64,000 bases of DNA from Membranipora membranacea (GCA_914767715.1 OU612075.1:10046001-10110000); one strand, 5' to 3'. Shown: positions 35,025 to 48,760, counted from the first letter of the stretch. The notes: generated by a model from the sequence alone, not told the origin. Translations and numbers: made by a program.

Positions 35025-38000
35025 TAATTACACTTCTCACCCACCAGGAGTGTTATCAGGAAATGCACGTCATAGGTTATCCCTATCAAGATAATTAACT
35101 CCAGCTACGCATTTGGCACCTGGAGACATATATATATATATTAGGTTTATTATTATTTATTTTTATCTCCTTATGTTTTGGGTTAACCTTAAACTTTGGA
35201 TAATCTACCAACAATTTCCTTGTTCAAGGCTATTTCTGCAGGCTGAACATCTGTTCAACTGCCCTGACCTGCTGAAAACAGGCAATTTGATGATATCACA
35301 ACCCTTTGTAGATTTCGCCATGAGGAAAAGTTCTTACAACACAGAATAAATTGGCTCATTAACTAAATCCAAACATTTTCATGAAACCGGTGTATATTGT
35401 ATTGCTTTGGTCGATTTTCCCACATCATTTAAAAATTAAAAAGCACTCATAAAACAATGGTGATTCTGAGCTGCAGAGCTTAGCAAAGAATGAGAACTGG
35501 AACCATTCAGTCACAGAGCAAAAGAACAATGCAGGCTTATCACTACAGTCTATATGTAGACCATTTAGTTTGAAAATCATTTATGACCATCAACTGTGTA
35601 AAAGCCGTAAATTGAAACTTTTGCAAAACCAATTTGGACTTCTAGAACAATGCAAATATGTTAAGTCCGGTGGGAGCCTCCTCCTATCTTTCACTTCATT
35701 AAAAAAATTGTCCGGATAGATGATTGTAATGGTGGTAACCTACCATAATGCTGGGCAATAAGCAACTTATTGCCAAAAGTTGCAGTAGGGAAAGTCATCA
35801 AAAATAATTATATATCATAAAACTTGCGAAAGCTGAGAGAGCGGGCATGCCAGAATCAGTAGACATACAATTGTTTTGTGGGCTCGCGTTCAATAATTAT
35901 GGAGAAACGAATGATAACAGTGGCAATCAACATATTTACCACACTGACCTTGGGTGTTTGATTTTCTATGGTAATTTTCTATTTCCCTTACATGTTTTTC
36001 ACTAACCTAAGCTTTCAAAGTTAACCCTTTTCATAAAAAGCTTTTCCAATGTGTGTTGAGCCGTACTTTTTGTGGCCAATATTAAGATCATTTGCCAATG
36101 TTTCCTGATTGCCACTGATTTGCTACTAGAATGTGACTCTAGCATAGCAATCAAAAGATATTCACTTAAAGTGCTAAGACAGGTATAAAAAGGCCCAGTC
36201 AACGTAAAGCGATCACCCAGCCATATCAAATTCAAATGAGGTTAGCAGCATGCAAATTCCTCCTGCTTTTTCGGAAATAAGAGGAGCAGTAGTGAATTTT
36301 TTTAAATAGGAATCAGATGTGTTGATGCGGAATTGTGTGATACACATGCCCAATAAATTTTCCTTCCAAAAATTGCATCGGAAAGTGGTGAAAAGACATC
36401 TGATGTCTTACAAAATCGCCCAGTTCCAATGATTTCAAATCATCCGTTTCAAATTATACAAGCTCTTATTGGTCAGTTTTGACGTTATGAGTTATGGTTC
36501 CAGAGGTTGCCTAGATACCGTTGTCAAGATTGAAATTGAACGTTGTAATAAAATCCTATAATCCCAAGTGTGATGATCCAACATAACAATAGCTATATCA
36601 TAGGCTTCTATTCAACTTTATTTATGGGTGTCTGCGAATCACAATTTCTTATATAATATAACACACTTGACCACTTGAGAACGCACCGTGGACTGGCTGT
36701 TAGAGGCGGAGACCAAGGCCATTCTCCGCCTCTAATAACACTGATCAGCCAATGGTCTTGCCTGTCACTACACATGATTAATCCCCGTGCACCCCCTTCG
36801 CTGCACTCCTCTTTAAGCCTGATGTAGAGATGTTACACTATGGCACTTATCCAGTGTTTCCTTGTAATTATTTCCCTTAGCTAATTATTGATCAGGATCT
36901 TATCAGGAATTGGTTGATGAATGACTTCCCTAAAAATTTAGAATAACATTCTCTCAGTGTATCTGCGTTGTATAATTTTACATCCTTATTTCACGACCTG
37001 CTCAATTTGCATGCCCAGATTATTTTTGTGGAAATAGTGTAACTTTCTACAACCTCATATGCCATCAAGTGTGTGATTTCTCGACAATTTTCATCTTTTA
37101 TCCTGCATCCAACAGCTGAAGATGATTATGAACTCCTTTTGTTATTAATGATGAATGAAACTACCAGTAGAAATGAAGAAATTCCAAAGAAACAACCAAA
37201 GTTTTTACAATGTATTTCTACCATAGCCACACCAACCGGGTCATAAGATGAACAGGTAAGCCAGAAAACAGAGGACCATTTCATGCCACGAAGAGACACA
37301 CATCACTGTTGATGTTAAGGAAACCCATCAACTTAGATAATGGTATTCTATCTTCAGAAATTGCTTTTGCTTGGACAAGATACCACAGAAGCTATTGATT
37401 TGATAATGTTGAGGAAGTCTTCTTAATCGTTAAATAGTGGCCGGATGACTCAAACTAATTCCATTTTAAACTTCTGCTGTGAAGTGTATTCATCCATTAC
37501 AGTAAAAATAAAAACATGAAAAAAAAATACACACATAACTTTTGGGCTAAAAATATTCATGTATGATGAAGATAAATTCTCAACGGAGGAGCTGATTGCA
37601 GAAGCTTGTACAGATACAGAAGATACAGTCTTGTGATCCTCAATGGGGGGGGGGGGAGGAGCGGTCTGATGACGGTTGAGGGGAGGAACTGTTGTGTGTC
37701 ATTTCTGATTTGGTACTGGTGAGCCATTCATCCTAGCCAGGTCTGCCTGAATCAATAAAGCAGAGTTTTCTCCCCTTTTCCTGTACAAATTGATAAGTGT
37801 GATTATGGAGTTATCTACCTAAACAATCCTATTTTCGATTTTGAGATTGCAAGAGTTGAAAAGCTTTGTTCCCGTCAACCCCCCAAAAAAAACTTGTCAA
37901 AACAGTTACTTTATGGATGGGGAAGTAATTTATTACGCACATAAAAAGAGACGAAACATTTGACCAACGTTTTACATGTCACTATGGAAAACCTATGGCT

Positions 38001-38540
38001 CCACATAATCTGATGTAGGATAGTAAAGCTTCACATTTGTGTATTCATAATAGCAAACCGCATTGTAATAATAACATCATTTTATTACACAGAGTCTATA
38101 GGACAGTTGAAGTATCAGCAACCTAGGAGGACAAATTAAAGCCTGATTCATGATGACTAATCATTTTCCAGAGGAACCTGAGTGAAGAGCGCGGCTGAAT
38201 AGAGCCAATAAGGCCAATAAACAAATTTTATTCGCAGCGCTTAGTAATAAAAGAATCTAACCACTCAACAGGACAGGTCTGCTCAAAGGGGACTGTATCA
38301 TGCCCCCATCAGTCATCTCTGCATGATTCTGATTTAGAAAAAACTTGTTTCTATTGCCAACATATTAGTCATGTTTTCATGATTCGATAATCTACAAAAA
38401 GGAAACTTGCTACTGCTGTCTTGCAGCTGTTTAAATTGATTAAGGTTGATGTTTTTGTTTAACGCAATATAGGTCACGAAGCATTTCCTTGAGAGGCTAA
38501 GGAAACCGGTACTGTTGATATATTTAGACACGGGGTGCTG
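35025..38540. other. No gene recognised
   Basis: AT-rich, with many short open frames that I cannot support. A hairpin at 36682-36740 pairs CTGTTAGAGGCGGAGA with CTCCGCCTCTAATAAC. A run of about 11-12 G lies near 37645. Confidence 0.5.
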
Positions 38541-38549
38541 CACCTCTGT

Positions 38550-38660
38550 TCCTGCTGCTGCTGCTGCTGCTACTGCATGCAGCTACTGCGGCTACTGCTT
38601 CTACTGAAGATACCGCTTCAGCTGTTTCTTACCTCAGCTTCTGCTTCTATTGTACTGCCC
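38550..38660. repeat. Small CTG/CTA repeat block
   Basis: TGCTGCTGCTGCTGCTACTG with decaying CTACTG/CTTCTACTGAAG units. It is the same sequence type as the large array about 1 kb downstream. Confidence 0.7.
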
Positions 38661-39508
38661 CTCCCAGCAGGCAAAACATAAATGCACAGGGGGAGATAAC
38701 CAACGGAAGACCATCGGGAAACTCCGAGCCCTGTTTCGATTAACAATGTGTCATGACATCCTAGACCATAAGGCAACATTCAAATTGCACATGCAACAAC
38801 CAGTCAGGCGATCAACAAGGGTAAACATTGATAGACTCTTTTTATGACATTTATGACATTTTTAATCCTTGGTGCTCATTATTCAATGCATGCAATTAAC
38901 TGACAAGGTTGCTTCCAAATTACCATTATTTCATGTTTATGCAATAATCTCTTGCAGAGATCCACCAAAAAGTTACGACTAATGCAATCACAACAATAGG
39001 CAAGCCGCCACTTAATGAACACAAGTCGTATAAGACAAGAAGATCCTAAAAGGAACCGGAAGTCCCTAGAGCTAGGGGAAGTTATGCCTTTCATTACTTC
39101 ACACTTGATGTAATTGAGGGCTTCCGGGATCGGGTGGGTTTACCACTCCTTTAAAGCAAACTGCAACAATACCAACTAAACATTATCCAGAAACTCAAAT
39201 CGTCATTTATTTGTCTTCCATGCATGGTTAAAAATATCAAAACTGAAAAGATGTCAAATCCAGAAAGTGTCAGAAACCTCAAAATCCAAAGTCTAAAAGC
39301 TCTCAAAACCTCTTTTAACCAGGGTAAAAAGTCCGAAAGTCGAAAACCGAAACCCTATACCCTTGCCCGCCATTTCTGGCTACTCTTTTGTCGAAAAGGC
39401 AGAGGGGGTTCTTTATACTGCATCGCATGGTGCAAAAAATCAATACAGTAGACCTCCTGTGTTTATGGTCCTGATCCGAACAGACCTGGTGATTACATTA
39501 ACAAAATG

Positions 39509-39619
39509 ATTCGCAAAATACATCAAATACAATCCAAGGAACCACAACTGCTGCTACCGCAGTAGCAGTGGTAGCAGCAGTAGTGGTTCCTTGTATTGTA
39601 TTTGATTTATTTTGCGAAT
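39509..39619. repeat. 111-bp palindrome with CTG/CTA core, next to the large array
   Basis: ATTCGCAAAATACATCAAAT, then ACAATCCAAGGAACCAC, is mirrored by GTGGTTCCTTGTATTGTATT, then TGATTTATTTTGCGAAT. The centre is AACTGCTGCTACCGCAGTAG, then CAGTGGTAGCAGCAGT. It looks like a small MITE whose centre carries the triplets seen in the array that begins 20 bp later. Confidence 0.8.
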
Positions 39620-39637
39620 AGTATTTCTACTGTTTCA

Positions 39638-42294
39638 ACTGCTGCTGCTTCTACTGAAGCTACTGCTGCTACTGAAGCTACTGAAGCTTCTGCTGCTACT
39701 GAAGCTACTGCTTCTACTGCTGCTACTGCTACTACTGCTTCTGCTACTACTGCTTCTTCTCCTGCAACTACAGCTACTGCTTCTACTGAAGCTTCTGCAG
39801 CTGCTGCTGCTACCGCTTCAACTGAAGCTACTGCTTCTACTGAAGCTACTGCTGATTTTGCAGCTACTGAAGGTACTGCTACTACTGCCGCTACAGCTGC
39901 TACTGCTTCTACTGAAGCTACTGCTGCTACTGCTTCTACTGAAGCTTCTGCTACTACTGCTGATATTGCTTCTACTGAAGCTACTGCTGCTACTGCTTCT
40001 ACGGAAGCTACTGCTACTACTGCTGCCACTGCTTCGACTGAAGCTACTCTACTGCTTCTACTGAAGCTACTGCTGCTACTGCTTCTACTGAAGCTTCTGC
40101 TGCTACTGCTTCTACTGAAGCTTCTGCTGCTACTGCTTCTATTGAAGTTTCTGCTGCTACTGCAGCTACCGCTGCTACATCTTCTACTGACGCTACTGCT
40201 GCTACTGATTCTACTGAAGCTTCTGCTACTACTGCTGCTATTGCTTCTACTGAAGCTACTGCTGCTACTGCAGCTACGGCTGCTACTGCTTCTACGGAAG
40301 CTACTGCTACTACTGCTGCCACTGCTTCGACTGAAGCTACTCTACTGCTGCTACTGCTGCTACTGCTGCTACTGCTTCTACTGAAGCTACTGCTGCTACT
40401 GCTTCTACTAAAGCTTCTGCTGCTACTGCTTCTATTGAAGTTTCTGCTGCTACTGCTGCTACTGACGCTACTGCTTCTACTGAAGCTACTGCTACTACTG
40501 CTTCTACTGAAGCTACTGCTGCTACTGCAGCTACTGCTGCTACTGCTTCTACTGCTTCTACTGCTTCTACTGCTTCTACTGAAGCTTCTGCTGCTACTGA
40601 AGCTACTGCTGCTACTGCTTCTACTGAAGCTACTGCTGCTACTGCTTCTACTAAAGCTTCTGCTGCTACTGCTTCTATTGAAGTTTCTGCTGCTACTGCT
40701 GCTACTGACGCTACTGCTTCTACTGAAGCTACTGCTACTGCTGCTTCTACTGAAGCTACTGCTTCTACTGCAGCTACTGCTGCTACTGCTTCTACTGCTT
40801 CTACTGAAGCTTCTGCTGCTACTGAAGCTACTGCTGCTACTGCTTCTACTGAAGCTACTGCTGCTACTGAAGCTACTGCTGCTTTTGCAGCTACTGAAGG
40901 TACTGCTTCTACTGAAGCTACTGCTGCTACTGCTTCTACTAAAGCTTCTGCTGCTACTGCTTCTATTGAAGTTTCTGCTGCTACTGCTGCTACTGATGCT
41001 ACTGCTTCTACTGAAGCTACTGCTACTACTGCTTCTACTGAAGCTACTGCTTTTACTGCAGCTACTGCTGCTACTACTTCTACTGCTTCTACTGAAGCTT
41101 CTGCTGCTACTGAAGCTACTGCTGCTACTGCTGCTACAGCTGCTACTGCTTCTACTGAAGCTACTGCTGCTACTGCTTCTACTAAAGCTTCTGCTGCTAC
41201 TGCTTCTATTGAAGTTTCTGCTGCTACTGCAGCTACCGCTGCTACTGCTGCTACTGACGCTACTGCTTCTACTGAAGCTACTGCTACTACTGCTTCTACT
41301 GAAGCTACTGCTGCTACTGCAGCTACTGCTGCTACTGCTTCTACTGCTTCTACTGCTTCTACTGAAGCTTCTGCTGCTACTGAAGCTACTGCTGCTACTG
41401 AAGCTACTGCTGCTACTGCTTCTACTGAAGCTACTGCTGCTACTGCTTCTACTAAAGCTTCTGCTGCTACTGCTTCTATTGAAGTTTCTGCTGCTACTGC
41501 TGCTACTGATGCTACTGCTTCTACTGAAGCTACTGCTACTACTGCTTCTACTGAAGCTACTGCTTTTACTGCAGCTACTGCTGCTACTACTTCTACTGCT
41601 TCTACTGAAGCTTCTGCTGCTACTGAAGCTACTGCTGCTACTGAAGCTACTGCTGCTTTTGCAGCTACTGAAGGTACTGCTACTACTGCTGCTACAGCTG
41701 CTACTGCTTCTACTGAAGCTACTGCTGCTACTGCTTCTACTAAAGCTTCTGCTGCTACTGCTTCTATTGAAGTTTCTGCTGCTACTGCAGCTACCGCTGC
41801 TACTGCTGCTACTGACGCTACTGCTTCTACTGAAGCTACTGCTACTACTGCTTCTACTGAAGCTACTGCTGCTACTGCAGCTACTGCTGCTACTGCTTCT
41901 ACTGCTTCTACTGCTTCTTCTGAAGCTTCCGCTGCTACTGAAGCTACTGCTGCTACTGCTTCTACTGAAGCTACTGCTGCTACTGCTTCTACTAAAGCTT
42001 CTGCTGCTACTGCTTCTATTGAAGTTTCTGCTGCTACTGCAGCTACCGCTGCTACTGACGCTACTGACGCTACTGCTTCTACTGAAGCTACTGCTACTAC
42101 TGCTTCTACTGAAGCTACTGCTGCTACTGCTTCTACTGAAGCTACTGCTGCTACTGCTTCTACTGAAGCTTCTGCTGCTACTGCTGCTACTGCAGCTACC
42201 GCTGCTACTGCTTCTACTGACGCTACTGCTTCTACTGAAGCTACCGCTACTACTGCTGCTACTGCTGCTACTGCTGCTACTGCTTCTTCTTTAT
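39638..42294. repeat. Higher-order repeat of a 9-bp unit, 2.66 kb
   Basis: Built from 9-mers such as GCTACTGCT, TCTACTGCT and TCTACTGAA. A marker TCTATTGAAGTTTCTGCTGC recurs with its A at 40141, 40434, 40677, 40965, 41208, 41478, 41766 and 42018. From the second copy on, spacings are 243, 288, 243, 270, 288 and 252, all multiples of 9. Three of the possible frames are open for long stretches (Leu-rich; Ala/Thr/Glu; Ala/Val/Glu on the minus strand) simply because the period is a multiple of 3. The longest forward frame starts at a TTG and has no exon context, so I do not call a gene. Confidence 0.9.
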
Positions 42295-44393
42295 GAAAGA
42301 TTACTTGTGAAAATTTTCTTGGTGACCACTTTTGTACTAGATCAGTAATACTTTTAATGCTACTCTAAAATATCGAATGCATACTGCAAATTCCAAGTCA
42401 AGTCTGGAATGCCATTGTTAACAGTTTGTTTGCACGATATTGTCTTGTTCAATGCTAAAATTCATGCGAGGACACTGTGAGATAACTGCTTTAATTCTAG
42501 AAAAAAATACTTTTCTACATCAACTTTTTCCAGCAATATATTTAGGGGTATGCCTGTTACTGAAACAAAATGGTGGAAGAGAGTTTGCAATTAAAATAAT
42601 TGAAATTTTCTATTTTATTATTTTTTATAACATGCAAATTAAGAAGTAGTGCATCTTTACGCATCAAATATCTATACATAACTTTTTGTGGTTGTCTGCT
42701 ACATTAAACTAAGTGGCAAGACCAATTGCCATCCCATTGCCACTATAGTGAAATGAGTGATGTACCCAATGAGCATTACTACAAACAGGGTATTATTATA
42801 GGCAGGGCCATGGCTCTACCACTTTTTCAGCATGTGTGTTAAATGTAGAGATTATTTCAATTTTGCCATAGGAGAGGCCCTCCCTCCATACATACCCTCT
42901 GCACGAATTAGAAGTTTAATTGCAGAACAAGAGTACATGTTCATGTCCTTTTTTCCCTGGCCGAGGGGCTGTTTGAAGGGGGGAGGATGCAAGAGTTTTT
43001 GGGGTCAAACAATAACTTATCTATCATCTATTCTAAAGAATTTAGAATATTTATTCAAGAAATGAATCAATGACAGAAGAGATCAGATATGACGTGATGT
43101 CCTTCCATTTCAAAGGTCCTTCTGGCCAGCTGGTTGTCAATTTCTTCCCAATCAGGCTGAATGGGACACCTAGAAACTGCCTCCATATGTCAAATCATCA
43201 TGTTGCATTTCAATTGTGCAGGAGAGGAGGATGGCAATTGATCATTACATTTATTTGACGGACACTAATATAGCTCACAATATATACAACAGGGAATTCG
43301 GCCTGGAAAAACATCTACTTCTAGAGACCGCTGAATCACTACACACAAAGTAATCATCTTTACACATACAATTCTGTTGTTGCACACAGTTGTTTTATTA
43401 TTTTTCCTAAATTAACATAAAAAGTTCAGTTCAATTAAACAATCGTTGTTGAGAGAATTGTCTTCTCTTGCAATAAAACTAAATGGCAAACATAGGGCAC
43501 TACCACTGCACTAGGCTTGCCAATTGTCACAGTTGCAGGAAAAGACAATTTTATGAAATTAGCAAACATAGTGATCCTATTTTTGCCAAATCTGAATACA
43601 AAACATAGTGAGCAGATGCATATTTTAATTTGGCAGATCCAGGCATACTATGTTTGCCATCTGTGAATATCATCAAACCCTAATCGAACCTGTTGTGACA
43701 AATAGCAAGCTTATTGTACTAGGATTGCCATCTTTCAGCACACAATGACCATGTTTGAAATGGCAGTTACAGCATGCTTAGGCTTGCCTAATTTATTTTT
43801 TACTTCACCAGGAATTCTTTTTGGCAAGAATAATATGCAGTGGTTTTGGAGTTTTAGATTGATCTTAAAGTTGGATTGATCATTTAAGTTTTATCTCAAT
43901 CCTTTACCGCTGCCTATAGAGAATCCATGGTATGGTTACCTTGCGTCCCCTGAGAGAAAGGAAAACAAATAACTCATATCCCTAGTCTGACCAATGAACT
44001 TTAGGTTTAGTTCATTGGTCTGACAGAATTTTAATTGTGGTACGCTAACTTCACATTTAAATTAAAAAAAAGCATAAAATCAAATTTATTATGATGTAAA
44101 TGGATTGGCCAGATAGCAAAATTATCAAAAACAAACAACATATTCACAAACAAAGCTTTCATACTGTAAGCTGAATTACCATACAGAACATTAAACAAAA
44201 ATTAAGAGATGACATTTATGAAATACAATAATGTGATTTCAATTTGGTAGTATCCATAAATACAACAATTGGGGTCTGGACTCGAATGTTAATAAAATAA
44301 GTTTAGATAAGTCTAGCAGTGTATGATCCATTTATAGGCTTGTTGTATCACAGGCACAGGTGTGCTCCGTCGGATTGTGGCAAAATGGTTCCA
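42295..44393. other. No gene recognised; degenerate tandem sequence at 43485-43830
   Basis: At 43485-43830 a loose unit of about 75-80 bp around CTAGGNTTGCCAWNTNTCA / GCAAACATAGTG repeats four or five times, some inverted. No exon seen. Confidence 0.45.
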
Positions 44394-46123
44394 TTACATC
44401 TCTGAGTGAAGTGTGTTAGTGTCGTCGAAGCCTCTCTGGACATCTAAAATGAAGAAGTCAATGAATTTTTATAGTCTTTTAAACTAGTTACTTTGCTGCC
44501 AAAACTGTTTTTTTTGGATTCTCGACTAAGAACAGCAGTGAACCAGTGCACCAGTGCACCAGTGAAACATTTTACCAGTGCAGCAGTACACCAGTGCATC
44601 AGTGAAGCATTGTACCAGTGCACCAGTGGATATTCTTTACATGTGTTTTCATTCTGGTGTGTAGATCGATATAACTGCTGTTATCTGGTCAAATTGCCTT
44701 AAACTGCATTGAATAAGAATGATTAGAAAAAGCCAACTCATGCCTCACAATACAATACATAGCTATAAATGCATTACTGTCATAATTATTTGGCTTGGTT
44801 GTTGGTGCATTAGCATGATAATGGGCAATTATCTTCTCATGTAGTTGTTCCCTTTGAATGTGTCAACTAACAACCAACTAACCAACATACACAAGCTCAC
44901 CTGGATCGACTGTGACTGCTAGCTCAGGGGTAACCTGCTGCTCGCTGAGTTCCTAATTGAATGTCATATTAAGAAGGCTCAGAGATGTGTCATATCCATG
45001 ATTGGCAGCATTGCCCAAATCGTTTGCAGTATTATTATGTGGAAGAAAACTACATAACTATTCATTCAAAATGGTTAATGCTGGTGTCCCATTCTGAAAA
45101 TTAACATTTATTCTAGCTAATTTGCCCATCCTATGACTGAAAAACCCTTACTTGCAGAATTTGTCGTTGAATCTGGTGATCTGTTTGTTACAGAAACTTT
45201 TAGAGAGCTCAAACAATTCTCTCCTGTACATCTCGGTATACTTGAGTATGTGGTTCTTCCATCTCCATCGCAGCACATGCTCACCGTCCACCGAAGGTTC
45301 GTTCTCCTTACCTATAACATAATATGGGGTGACAAGGTGTAAAGCATTTGGCATAGACCTGACATTGTGAGATTGATAACTAGCTAACAACAACACACCT
45401 CAATACCTTATATTATCTCTAAAATTGGTGCTACCTAACGCTAATCCCAAACCATCCAAATTAATATCTAGCTAATATTTACTCTTCCTCATCAATTTAT
45501 ACAAACTCTCACATTAGCTAGCAAAGTCTCGGTGCTAGCTAACATTGAGTCAGACTCAACCGCGCTAATTCACTACATTCTATAACTCATATTTACTCCT
45601 CTATGGAATGTTAAGTAGTGGGTGGATAGCATACAAGCTACCTATCCATCAAGTTTCTAGTCCTATTTCAAGTCACTTCATACAGAGAGTAATTGCCATT
45701 CTTGTTCAAGGTGTACGTCACACGCTGAATAGATAAAGTTGTAACAATGCTTCTGATGTAATCACCAAATATATTTCTGTATTTTCAAACATAAATGGAA
45801 TCAATAAACGAAAGTTTAGTTCATCGATGGAATAAATTTTCCTTGGTTTCTTTTTCAGAATATTTGAAACTTGGTGGGTTAAGACAAAATAAGGTATCTA
45901 GGTGTCAGCTCGAGGGAACAAGGAACCGGCTTCACAAAATTAATCAGATAAGACACTTGTGCTGTGCATCATTGCTAAATTCATTATTATAGTTGACTAT
46001 ATATACATATATATATATCTATTATAGTATATATGTATCTATATTATAGTATATTTAATTCAGTACAGCTTCATATTGGCTGATGGATACAGAGTAATAA
46101 TTGCTAAATGCCTCATTATAGTT

Positions 46124-46159
<36 letters not shown>

Positions 46160-48760
46160 ATATTAAAGCATATTTAATATAGTACAACTTAATGTTGGCT
46201 AATGGATACAAATTGATAATCCGCAAGTTTTGTTAGGAGTTATCTCCTTTCTTGCTCTAAGGCGACAACCTATTCAGTGACGACACTGATTCAAAAACAG
46301 ATATTTCATGTCGATAGCAGAACATTAGTATTTTTACAAGCCATAGAAATCATCTCAACTGTGAAGCACCGTGTGAGATGATAGCATAGAAGTTTATGTA
46401 GTCAGATACAACTGGTCCCTGGTAACTACCTTCTATTATTAACCACATCCCAATCATTAGGAACATACCAATCATACAAGAAAGGTTTACTTCTATCTCC
46501 ATACCTGGAAACGGTTGTACGGAATAAGCACTCTTGTCTCCGTTGTAGAATTTCTTGGTCCACCTGTAGCACCTTATGTAACACTCTTCAGGGATTGTCT
46601 GCTCCACTGCGACAGGTATTGTGACAACGCCAACGCCCCTGTCATTATTGCTGTCATGGCTGCCACTATCAGTAAGATCGTTCTTGTCAGTGATAGTTTT
46701 ATAAGACTGTTGTTTGGGACTGCCTTGGCGCTGGTGTTCACCTTCTTGGCTGCTGCAACACAATGTAGAATTTTTCATGGGAGGATCGTGGCGCGTTTAT
46801 AATATTACAAATTGGAGATATTAGTAGGTTGGCCCACTGAAAAATCGTGTAGAGGTTGAGGTTGAGGTTAAGAGGTCAAATTTAACTTACACTTAAATTT
46901 TCTGGTCAGACTTCTATCAACAAAATTGTAGCAAAACAGTAATATATTATGAAGAGGAAAAATTGCTAACAGCGGGATGAATTTTAAAGAATGTAAACAA
47001 AGTTTATATCAAAATGGTTGATTATTGCGATTGATGCTTATATATTTTTATAGCAACATTACGAAGTAGGACTTATGACTCACTCATCCTTATGGGTAGA
47101 CTGTTCTGATTGAGGTGATACTTTCTGAGTTAAGTTCAGAGGGGATACGCTGTATTCAGGCTGAGATGTCTGGGTAGACAACGGTGACAATAGGTTTGGT
47201 TGTTTAAAAATGTCCGAGAACCATGCCCATCTTTCTGTGAACCACCCTGTGAACATGAATAACAAGGAAATAAATAAAGTCTACAACTAAAATTTTGTTA
47301 TCCCTGGGGTGTGAACATTACAACATACAAGCGCATAGATGCACCCCGGAGGAGTTAAGTAGTATCTTCTAAGTTTGCCCTTTCTTACATACTTGACACA
47401 ATTTATGGCTAGCTAACATTTACTTTCCCCTAGCAATAATTAGTGGTAGCTAACATAAAGTCATCCCAAACTGGCTAAACTTAACTCCTATTGATATTTA
47501 CCCCTCTGGGGTTCTCGTTCCCTGATTTTGGTCACAGGGTCGTGACTGTCTTGGATTCAGTGATAAAACTGTTTTACTATAGACTTATGAGGTACGATCA
47601 AGGAATAAAATATGGTCTTAGTATGTCAATAATTATTAAAACAAGGAATTTTTGCATATATATAAAATAGACAAATAGCTGAGGAGACTGGCAATCCCTA
47701 AAGTATGTGATAAGTTAGTTTGTCATAATATTTTAGAGGTTAAAGTTTCATTTCTATTGGTGAGGATTGAATATTGGGCAGCATAATTTAATTAGGAATC
47801 AAAGTTGCTTTTCATGCTGACCCCAAACTGAAAGTGCGCTTACTGGGTAATGGTACAGATTTTTATTTTCTATGACATATGTATTTATATATATATAACT
47901 GTGCGCTGACTGCTGACTGGGTATGATGGTTGCAATGATAATACCTGTGTGGATGAGAGGAGATTCATCTGAGACCCCATGGGAAGGACGACCACATTCA
48001 GTGAGGCTTACAAATGTCTGCAATCGAATTAAGACTGAGATTTACCAACAAATAAGCTGCAATTGAATTAAAAACCAGATCAACCAATATCGGTTGTTGA
48101 ATTACGATTAAATTAAATTCAAGAAACTCAGTTTTCCCGATTTCTAATCATTTTTATATAAAGGCAGTGACACACAATTCAGTTTAGAGGGACCTAGGCT
48201 TTCAATTGCCTGACAAGCATGGGAAGACACAAATAATCTTGGCCCAACTTTTCACAAAAGAAAAGACTTGTATTTGGAAATTGATCCAAGTTGGTGATGT
48301 CAAAATAATTAATACTTGATGCATAAGAGGCTTTGACTGATGAAATAATGATTTTTAACTACTTTCCTTGACTAAGAATTGGTCCCTTGGATCTCATCGG
48401 GTGTGGATTTTGTCTCAACCAAGTGGAATTTAGGAATCAAGTCGTTACATGGTATTTGTTGAGTTTTGTAAAGCCAACCGTATTATAAAAAAGTAATCTT
48501 TCGTGAGATACAACATACAGTAGTATGCATACCACTGCACAACACACAGGTCTTCAGCTAGAAACCATGAGTCAATTGCATTGTTTCGATGCCCTCTCTC
48601 TATACAATTCTCGACCAGTCAATTATTTGCTACTGGCAGAGCCGCGTAATCTAACGGGAATTTGTTGGAGTCTTTATAAGTAAGTATGGAATAAACTCAC
48701 CAATGCAAATAAGACTGACCATATCCATTTTTTCCAACTCAAAGTAAGCTGCCTCATCAT
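44394..48760 (-). CDS. Secreted protein of unknown family, 265 aa, seven exons
   Basis: Exons 48760-48701, 48017-47945, 47246-47084, 46752-46505, 45311-45152, 44944-44901 and 44443-44394 join in phase (0, 1, 2, 1, 2, 1) from ATG to TAA. Residues 1-27 form a signal peptide (basic start, then WIWSVLFALTFVSL). A Ser/Thr/Gln-rich stretch follows (46-130) with one N-glycosylation site (NLT at 82). Then comes a conserved-looking C-terminal part with four Cys: C156 and C160 (CYIRC), C222 and C234, after a Trp/Arg-rich RWRWKNH and a helix-like MYRRELFELSKSF. No transmembrane segment after the signal. I do not recognise the family. The acceptor of exon 6 is the CTCAG at 44949-44945; the earlier TTAG would give a stop. 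Its role is unknown; the build suggests an extracellular ligand or matrix factor, which is inference. Confidence 0.75.
44533..44631. repeat. Minisatellite of CAGTGCAC type in the last intron of the secreted-protein gene
   Basis: About a dozen copies of ACCAGTGC/ACCAGTGA units between exons 6 and 7. Confidence 0.8.
46000..46190. repeat. AT microsatellites in an intron
   Basis: Two (TA)n tracts (about 46003-46020 and 46129-46157), each followed by a similar segment (TATTANAGYATATTTAATNYAG, TTCATATTGGCTGATGGATA / TTAATGTTGGCTAATGGATA). An imperfect duplication of about 130 bp. Confidence 0.6.
47336..47512. mobile_element. Probable MITE with CCCCGGAG-type ends
   Basis: The left end CACCCCGGAGGAGTTAAGTA and the inverted right end (ACCCCAGAGGGGTAAATATC) flank AT-rich DNA with AGCTAACATTTAC and GTAGCTAACAT. 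Related stretches lie at 45455-45610, 55333-55388, 57245-57330 and 63745-63805, which makes it a dispersed family. Confidence 0.45.

Noticed and set aside
39596-40384. 262-codon Ala/Thr/Ser/Glu-rich open frame (and Ala/Val/Glu frames on the minus strand)
   Set aside because: Same repeat array. The frame shifts between repeat blocks and has no flanking splice or promoter signals.
40435-42348. 637-codon Leu/Lys-rich open frame
   Set aside because: It starts at a TTG inside a 9-bp repeat. Three frames are open there only because the period is a multiple of 3, and no exon context or domain exists.
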